From positions 1 through 64,000 of the forward strand of contig NZ_QRVG01000001.1 in the NCBI RefSeq assembly GCF_003459245.1: 64,000 bases of DNA, given 5' to 3'. The notes under the pieces were generated by a model. It searched no databases. It was not told where the DNA came from and saw only the letters and a program-made list of their open reading frames with translations. A program made the translations under genes and the position numbers. Of this stretch, positions 58,822 to 64,000 are shown piece after piece (the stretch's first letter is position 1; each line of letters begins with the position of its first letter). The stretch is from Collinsella sp. AF23-2. GTDB taxonomy: Bacteria; Actinomycetota; Coriobacteriia; Coriobacteriales; Coriobacteriaceae.

Positions 58822-58955
58822 GCATTTGTGCGTATTTGCGTGCGTGGGATTGCGTGAATATGCGTATAGATGCGCCGTTTACGGGATAAAAATGACCGTT
58901 TAGCGGTGAGATACGCAAAAACGCGCACAGAAGCGCGTGTTTGTGCGAATATAGA
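58822..58955. promoter_or_regulatory. TGCG-rich region upstream of the oxidoreductase gene
   Basis: Numerous TGCGTAT, TGCGTG and GTGCG half-sites in both orientations (about 58828-58872 and 58910-58950), plus two related ATGACCGKTT segments at about 58811 and 58892. The density and position suggest an operator cluster for the downstream oxidoreductase/DeoR genes. The rest of 58717-58821 shows only a 14-codon open segment ending at the TAA of about 58788 that could be a gene-end scar. Confidence 0.35.
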
Positions 58956-58997
58956 GCTGTCAGAAAGCAAGGCGTTCTATGACACAGGAGGCACATA

Positions 58998-60077
58998 ATG
59001 GCAGATTCCAAGCAGGCTCCGCTCGACGCCGCGGCAGCCGCCAAAGCAGCGTTCGCTTCGGTCCAGGACAAGCCGTTCCCCGACGATATTTTTACGGCTC
59101 CCGAGCTCCATTGGGCCGTCATCGGTTGCGGCGTTATCGCCAACCAGATGGCTCAGTCCCTTGCTCTTGCCGGTCGCAAGCTTGCGGGCGTCGCCAACCG
59201 TACGCTGTCCAAGGCTCAGGCTTTTGCCGAGCAGTATGGCATCGAGAAGGTCTACGACACGGTTGAGGACCTCTACGCCGATCCTGGCATCGACGCCGTC
59301 TACATCACTACCCCGCACAACACTCATATCACCTATCTGCGCGCTGCCCTGGCAGCCGGCAAGCACGTGCTCTGCGAGAAGGCCATTACCCTCAATTCCG
59401 CTGAACTCGATGAGGCCCGTGCCATTGCCGCCGAGCACAACGTGGTCCTTATGGACGCTACCACGGTGCTCCACATGCCCTTGTATCAAGAGCTGCGTCG
59501 CCGCATGGATGCCGGCGAGTTCGGCCGCATGAACCTCGCTCAGCTCAACTTTGGTAGCTACAAGGAGTACGGCGACCTGACCAACCGTTTCTACAATCGC
59601 AACCTTGCCGGCGGTGCCATGCTCGATATTGGTGTGTATGCCCTGTCCGTCATGCGCCTGTTTATGGCGAGCCAGCCCGCCGAGGTCGTGTCTCTAGGCA
59701 ACACCTGCGAGACTGGCGTCGATGTTGCGGGCGGCATCGTCTGCCGCAATGCCGAGCAGCAGCTGGGCGTCGTGAGCCTTACGCTTCACTCCAAGCAGCC
59801 CAAGCGCTCGGTCATTAGCTTCGACAAGTGCTATATCGAGGTCAACGATTATCCGCGTGCCGATCACGCGACCATCGTGTGGACTGCAGACGGTCACCGT
59901 GAGGAGGTCCACGCTGGCACCGAGGCATACGCTCTGTGCTACGAGATGGCCGACCTGGAGAGGGCCGTTGCCGGCGATGATTCGAAGCGTGAGCTGCTGG
60001 ATTATGCTTCTGATGTTATGGAGCTGATGACCAAGCTACGCGCCGACTGGGGAGTCGTGTACCCCGAGGAGGAGTAA
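58998..60077 (+). CDS. Gfo/Idh/MocA-family oxidoreductase
   Basis: 359 residues. NAD(P)-dependent sugar or cyclitol dehydrogenase family. The Rossmann motif AVIGCGVIANQMA begins near residue 41 after an N-terminal extension of about 38 residues. The catalytic EK motif appears as CEKAIT, and the C-terminal domain has GGAMLDIGVYALS. AGGAGGCA precedes ATG 58998. A DeoR regulator follows after 3 bases, so they form an operon. Substrate unknown. Confidence 0.85.
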   Translation: MADSKQAPLDAAAAAKAAFASVQDKPFPDDIFTAPELHWAVIGCGVIANQMAQSLALAGRKLAGVANRTLSKAQAFAEQYGIEKVYDTVEDLYADPGIDAVYITTPHNTHITYLRAALAAGKHVLCEKAITLNSAELDEARAIAAEHNVVLMDATTVLHMPLYQELRRRMDAGEFGRMNLAQLNFGSYKEYGDLTNRFYNRNLAGGAMLDIGVYALSVMRLFMASQPAEVVSLGNTCETGVDVAGGIVCRNAEQQLGVVSLTLHSKQPKRSVISFDKCYIEVNDYPRADHATIVWTADGHREEVHAGTEAYALCYEMADLERAVAGDDSKRELLDYASDVMELMTKLRADWGVVYPEEE

Positions 60078-60080
60078 GCG

Positions 60081-60827
60081 ATGCTAGCGGAAGATAGGCT
60101 CAACGCGATCGTGTCGATGGTTCAGCAGACCGGCTCGGTTACCGTGTCGGAGCTTGCCGAAGCCCTGGGCGTGACGGCGTCTACCATTCGGCGCGACCTG
60201 CAGACGCTCGACCGAGCACACCGTATCGCCAAGGTGCACGGAGGCGCGACAAGTCTGGAGCGCGCGCACGTAACGCGCGACCTAACGCTTAATGAGCGCA
60301 GCGACCTCCATAACGATGACAAGGAGCGTATCTGCGCCCGTGCGGCGGCGCTTGTGGAGCCTGAGAGCTTTGTATACATCGACTCGGGCTCGACGACGCT
60401 CAGGCTCATCGAGCATCTTCCCCACCTTGAAGATGTCACCTACGTGACCGATTCCGTGCTCCATGCTCAGCGCCTTGCTTTGCGGGGTATGCGTACCGTG
60501 GTGCTGGGCGGCGAGCTCAAACCCGAGACCGAGGCGCTCGTTGGCCCCGATGCCTTGGCAACCTTAGATCGCTACAACTTCAACTGTGGCTTTTGGGGCT
60601 CTAATGGCATCGCCGCCGAGCAGGGCTTCACGGCGCCCGATATCGAGGAGGCCCAAGTAAAGCGCATCTCGATGCGTCATACGGCCAAACGCTTCGTAAT
60701 CTCGGACGCCAGCAAATTTGGCATGGTGGCGCCCGTCAAGTTTGCGGACTTCCGCGACGCAACGATTATTACCGCAGGCGAGGTCCCCGCCAAGTACCGG
60801 ACAATGGACAACGTCGTCACGGTCTAG
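60081..60827 (+). CDS. DeoR-family transcriptional regulator
   Basis: 248 residues. N-terminal DeoR helix-turn-helix (VTVSELAEALGVTASTIRRD) and HGGA at the domain junction, then the sugar-phosphate isomerase-like sensor domain with DSGSTT and FWGSNGI. GAGGAGTAAG at the oxidoreductase stop is its ribosome site. It likely represses its own operon and responds to a phosphorylated sugar. Confidence 0.9.
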   Translation: MLAEDRLNAIVSMVQQTGSVTVSELAEALGVTASTIRRDLQTLDRAHRIAKVHGGATSLERAHVTRDLTLNERSDLHNDDKERICARAAALVEPESFVYIDSGSTTLRLIEHLPHLEDVTYVTDSVLHAQRLALRGMRTVVLGGELKPETEALVGPDALATLDRYNFNCGFWGSNGIAAEQGFTAPDIEEAQVKRISMRHTAKRFVISDASKFGMVAPVKFADFRDATIITAGEVPAKYRTMDNVVTV

Positions 60828-60844
60828 CGACGGGAAGGCCAAAA

Positions 60845-60877
60845 CCACCACAAAGGGGACAGGCACCTTTGTGGTGG
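60845..60877. repeat. Mirror hairpin, left copy
   Basis: Perfect 12-base arms CCACCACAAAGG/CCTTTGTGGTGG with loop GGACAGGCA. The right copy at 61189-61221 is its exact reverse complement. Confidence 0.8.
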
Positions 60878-60885
60878 GTCAATGG

Positions 60886-60924
60886 AAAAGCGGCAACGAC
60901 CATCCCGGGCGCTGCCACTTTTGT
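60886..60924 (+). terminator. Terminator-like hairpin after the DeoR gene
   Basis: AAAAGCGGCA/TGCCACTTTT arms with one mismatch around a GC-rich loop, ending in TTTTGTTG. Probable terminator of the oxidoreductase-DeoR operon. Confidence 0.55.
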
Positions 60925-60939
60925 TGTCTACCGGTTTAT

Positions 60940-61155
60940 CTAAATCTGTAACAACCAGACCGTTAAAAGCAGGCTAGATGTTACAGATCGAGATACTTAC
61001 GAACCGCGCCGTCCCTTTGTCTCAATCTGTAACATCTGGGACTGATTTTGCCGAGTTACTGTTACAGATTGAGATTATTCCCTTGAGGGGATTCGAATGT
61101 CTCGATCTGTAACAGATGGACCGCAAAATGGGCTTTAGCTGTTACAGATCGAGAT
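60940..61155. repeat. Three-unit array of alternating inverted repeats with 24-25-base spacing
   Basis: A 9-base core TCTGTAACA (60945, 61026, 61106) faces its reverse complement TGTTACAGA (60979, 61060, 61140), each pair enclosing a loop of exactly 25 bases. The outer flank of the repeat is TCTCRA in most copies. The stretches between successive hairpins are 25 and 24 bases. Loops share a GAC(C/T)G...AAA-like core. Period about 80 bases. Confidence 0.8.
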
Positions 61156-61188
61156 GTTTGGGAATCCGGCAGAGCCATCGCGGCAAAA

Positions 61189-61221
61189 CCACCACAAAGG
61201 TGCCTGTCCCCTTTGTGGTGG
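61189..61221. repeat. Mirror hairpin, right copy
   Basis: Arms CCACCACAAAGG/CCTTTGTGGTGG with loop TGCCTGTCC, reverse complement of the left copy at 60845-60877. The pair frames the array and touches the end of rluA. Confidence 0.8.
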
Positions 61222-61222
61222 T

Positions 61223-61882
61223 TTAGGGCTCCCAGGGGCAGGGGGCTTCGATGTGAATGTGCTCGCCGGTTACGGGGTGCGTAAAGGACACGCTGTGGGC
61301 GTGGAGCATCAGGCCGCAGGGGCGCGGCGTTCCGTACAGGTCGTCGCCTACCAGGGGATGACGCTCGCTGGCCAGATGCACGCGGATCTGGTGCTTGCGG
61401 CCGGTGAGAAGCTCGACATCGATATACGAGCGCGTGGGCAGGCCTCGGCGGCTCTTGAGGCGCTTGAGCACCTTCACGCGCGTTTGAGACGGCTTGCCGC
61501 TGGCGCCGACGCGCATCTTTCGACTGTCGTGTCGGTCGCGGGCGATGGGCTTGTCGATGAGCTTTTCGTTCCAGTCGATCTTGCCCTCGGCGAGCGCCAG
61601 GTAGTGCTTTTCGAAAGCGTGGTCGATGACCATCTGGTCAAAGGCGGGCTGCGTCTGCTTGTCGAGCGAGAACAGCACCACGCCGGTGGTGTTGCGGTCC
61701 AGGCGGTTAAGCGGCTGCATGTCGGTTGCGGCAAAGCCGTCGCCCATGGCAAGCAGCAAGTCGCTGGCGTAGTCGGTAAGCGTGCGCTCGCCGGTGCCGT
61801 CGCCGTGGACGATCATGCCGGCGGGCTTGTCGATGGCCATGAGCCAGGCGTCGCAGTAGAGGACTTGAGGTTCTTCGTTCAC
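61223..61882 (-). CDS. RluA-family pseudouridine synthase
   Basis: 219 residues. Converts uridine to pseudouridine in rRNA or tRNA. The catalytic Asp is in LNRLDRNTTGVVLF, with PAGMIVHGD near the N-terminus and the C-terminal LLTGRKHQIRVHLA. No S4 domain, so a short RluA type; its RNA target is unknown. Convergent with the DeoR gene across the palindrome cluster, 15 bases downstream of the U32 gene and probably in its operon. Confidence 0.9.
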   Translation of the reverse strand: MNEEPQVLYCDAWLMAIDKPAGMIVHGDGTGERTLTDYASDLLLAMGDGFAATDMQPLNRLDRNTTGVVLFSLDKQTQPAFDQMVIDHAFEKHYLALAEGKIDWNEKLIDKPIARDRHDSRKMRVGASGKPSQTRVKVLKRLKSRRGLPTRSYIDVELLTGRKHQIRVHLASERHPLVGDDLYGTPRPCGLMLHAHSVSFTHPVTGEHIHIEAPCPWEP

Positions 61883-61897
61883 GTGTAAGCCTTTCGG

Positions 61898-64000
61898 TTA
61901 GCTAATTCCCACAAACATGCAGCCCGAGGTGGCCCCGCGCAGGCGGGCGGCGGGCTTACGGCCGGCCTGCGCGGCCTCGACGGCGCGACGGACGCGTGCG
62001 ACGGCGCGGCCCAACTCATCCGTCTCGAGCAGCGTGCCGTCCACCATAAGACGACGGACGCCGGCGTCGAGCAGCTGTGGCACCTGCGGCGTGAGGTCGA
62101 TAGGGTAGGCGTCGTACAAGCGAGAGCGGCCATGGATGTCGGTGCGCACGGGCATGACCTTGCCGTCGATATTCTTGAGCGACAGCTTGCGGGCGCGCAG
62201 ACGGCAGTTGGCGCAATCGTGGATGCAGCCATTGGCCACCTGCAGGATGCAGTGCTCGCTCGTCATAACGCGCGGGCGGCCGAACACGGTGATGCCCAGG
62301 GCTGCGGGCGCGGAGGTGCCAAGCGAGACGATCTCGTCGAGCGTGATCTCGGGCGAGAGCCAAAACGCGCCGGCTCCGCGCTCGGCAAGTGCCTCCATGC
62401 AAGGGGTGTTGTGCACGGGCAGGCAAGAGCGGATCTCCGCCGTGGCGCCAACCTGGGCGGCCAGGGCAAGCTCAGAGATGTTGCCAATAGCGACCGTGGC
62501 GCTGGCAACAACCCACGGGTCGACGCGTACGTGGTCAACGGCGCGGCAGACCTCGTCGAGTACGGGTACGATGCCCTGCTCAAGCGCATCGGCGGGGGAG
62601 AGCTCGGCCGCATCGAGCGCGTCGGTGGTCATGTAGATGCGCGTTGCACCCTCGGCGCGAGCGGCCTCGGCGGCCTCGAGCGAGGTGACGGTGGCGCAGA
62701 TCTGCGGCTCATCGCGGTAGTGCTCGGGCGCGGGGCGGGAATCACTGGTGACAATCGCCGGCAGCTCGAGCGTGCGGGCACGCTCCTCGTACGGCGCCAG
62801 AATGGCCTTTTCCAGCGCCTTGCAAGCGGCGGTGCGTACCTTGTGCACAGCGGAGAAGCCCATGCCGCAGCCTTCATCGAGCGCCACATCAAAGCTCGCG
62901 GCCTCAAAGGGAGAGGAGCCCATGCGGCCCACATGCTCAACCAGATCGGATGCCTCGACGGCGCGGGTCTTGGCAGCCTCGACGGTAAAGCCCGTGGCCG
63001 TGGCCGTAAGCGATGGGGCGTCGCAGCAGGTGAGCGTGACGACAAACGGTTCGCCCAAACGCGCCACAACGGTTACATCAACGGCGCGGCGGCGCAGCAC
63101 GTCGCGCTTGAGCGCGGCGCCGGCGGCGTCGATGGCGCGCTGGCTGCGGATGATGCGCACGCGGCAGCCCTCGGGCATGCTGCGGGGCACGCGACATTCG
63201 ATGATGTCACCGGCGGCGGCATCATCGGTAGCGATAGTGGTTAGGAACTGATCGAACTCGTCGTCGTGGCGAAGTTCCAACAAGTCGCCCTTGCCCACGG
63301 GCTCAAACAGCTCAATGCGGGCGATGGCGGCGCGGCGACGACGATCGTCGGGTTTGAGCCCGCGCACGTCGCGGTTGGCCAGGCGGCTGCCCAGTACCGT
63401 GCCCACAATCTGGCCGCGGTTGTTGGAGCGCTCGTAACTCATCATCTCGTCGCCCGAGGTGCCGTCCTGATAGGCGTGCGTAAAGTCGCGGTTAAAGCAG
63501 CGCTTGAGTTGGCGCTGGCGAGCGGCGTCCTCGTGCTTATCTACGGCGACCCCGGCCAGCATGTCATCGATTTGATGACGATACACATCGACGATGGAGT
63601 ACACGTAATCGGGCGCCTTCATGCGGCCCTCGAGCTTGAGCGATGCGGCGCCGGCGTCATACAGACGGCGAACGAGCTGCGAAGTGTTGGTGTCGCGCGG
63701 GCATAGAGCGCGCTCGCGTCCGGCAGGGGAGAGCGCGCGGCCGTTCTCGTCGATCAGCTCGTAAGGCAGGCGACAGGGCTGAGCGCACATGCCGCGGTTG
63801 GCCGAGCGGCCCGCCATGGCAAAGCTCGATAGCAGGCACAGGCCCGAGTAGCAAAAGCAGATGGCGCCATGGCTAAAGACCTCAAGGTCCACATCGGGCG
63901 CGGCATGGTGAATGGCGGCGATCTCGTCGATGGAAAGCTCGCGCGAGAGGGTCACGCGGTCAGCGCCCTGCTCGCGGCACCAGATGGTTCCACGGTCATC
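61898..64000 (-). CDS. U32-family peptidase/RNA hydroxylation protein, 5' end outside window
   Basis: At least 700 residues; the frame is open to the window edge, so the start is not seen. The U32 signature FAMAGRSANRGMCAQPCR lies behind FSHGAICFCYSGLC. A further C-terminal region includes CILQVANGCIHDCANCRLRA. The cysteine clusters suggest a 4Fe-4S centre, as in the U32 relatives RlhA and TrhP, which make 5-hydroxycytidine in 23S rRNA and 5-hydroxyuridine in tRNA. Neighbouring rluA also fits an RNA-modification role. A protease function is less likely. Confidence 0.85.
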   Translation of the reverse strand, partial: DDRGTIWCREQGADRVTLSRELSIDEIAAIHHAAPDVDLEVFSHGAICFCYSGLCLLSSFAMAGRSANRGMCAQPCRLPYELIDENGRALSPAGRERALCPRDTNTSQLVRRLYDAGAASLKLEGRMKAPDYVYSIVDVYRHQIDDMLAGVAVDKHEDAARQRQLKRCFNRDFTHAYQDGTSGDEMMSYERSNNRGQIVGTVLGSRLANRDVRGLKPDDRRRRAAIARIELFEPVGKGDLLELRHDDEFDQFLTTIATDDAAAGDIIECRVPRSMPEGCRVRIIRSQRAIDAAGAALKRDVLRRRAVDVTVVARLGEPFVVTLTCCDAPSLTATATGFTVEAAKTRAVEASDLVEHVGRMGSSPFEAASFDVALDEGCGMGFSAVHKVRTAACKALEKAILAPYEERARTLELPAIVTSDSRPAPEHYRDEPQICATVTSLEAAEAARAEGATRIYMTTDALDAAELSPADALEQGIVPVLDEVCRAVDHVRVDPWVVASATVAIGNISELALAAQVGATAEIRSCLPVHNTPCMEALAERGAGAFWLSPEITLDEIVSLGTSAPAALGITVFGRPRVMTSEHCILQVANGCIHDCANCRLRARKLSLKNIDGKVMPVRTDIHGRSRLYDAYPIDLTPQVPQLLDAGVRRLMVDGTLLETDELGRAVARVRRAVEAAQAGRKPAARLRGATSGCMFVGIS

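Noticed and set aside
60940-61155. CRISPR array
   Set aside because: Repeats are short (about 15 bases), alternate in orientation and number only six; no cas genes nearby. Treated as a palindrome array instead.

Overview
The window looks like a chromosomal stretch of a Collinsella-type gut actinobacterium (Coriobacteriia). This is an inference from the high-GC coding, the FabK-type fatty-acid operon with a fused AccD-AccA subunit, the abundance of PTS systems, the L10-leader/rplJL/rpoBC block and the style of the proteins; no rRNA gene is present to confirm it. I saw no tRNA, rRNA or CRISPR array.

Layout. 1-1.9 kb: FeoB lacking its N-terminus. 2.2-6.2 kb: alpha-glucoside locus (PTS EIICB, divergent RpiR regulator, GH4 phospho-glycosidase). 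6.3-12.5 kb: a membrane protein, an MFS exporter, a GH13 amylase, a DNA glycosylase, an unknown protein and an aminotransferase. 12.5-25.4 kb: L10 leader-rplJ-rplL, galU, rpoB-rpoC, and an ECF sigma factor with its DUF4179 membrane partner. 25.6-29.0 kb: str operon rpsL-rpsG-fusA, followed directly by rpsJ with no tuf. 29.2-39.3 kb: birA divergent from a complete fatty-acid operon (fabH-acpP-fabK-fabD-fabG-fabF-accB-fabZ-accC-accDA). 39.3-42.5 kb: orphan PTS EIIC, cation efflux protein, phosphatase. 43.0-48.7 kb: S10 operon without rpsJ at its head, ending with a terminator after rplX. 48.8-58.6 kb: an accessory island bounded by an internally deleted IS3 transposase, a 3' fragment of mtnN and a 3' fragment of a DegV-like gene. 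The island carries a degenerate LevR-type regulator, a complete mannose-family PTS, a GH172 (DUF2961) enzyme and a fructokinase. 59.0-64.0 kb: Gfo/Idh oxidoreductase with DeoR regulator, a palindrome cluster, RluA and a U32 protein running off the window.

How genes work together. The island reads as one pathway: the PTS imports and phosphorylates a fructose-containing oligosaccharide, the cytoplasmic GH172 enzyme splits it, and the ROK fructokinase phosphorylates the free fructose. This intracellular PTS-GH172 route is my main candidate for an undescribed system. Its regulator keeps the LevR architecture but has lost the GAFTGA loop and the Walker B acids, so it probably does not work with sigma-54.

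The second candidate is structural. Two long inverted repeats (12559-12760 and 42547-42697) have unrelated arms but the same internal core, and both lie just upstream of ribosomal-protein operons. A third is a three-hairpin array at 60.94-61.15 kb, with 25-base loops and 24-25-base spacers, enclosed by two mirror-image hairpins.
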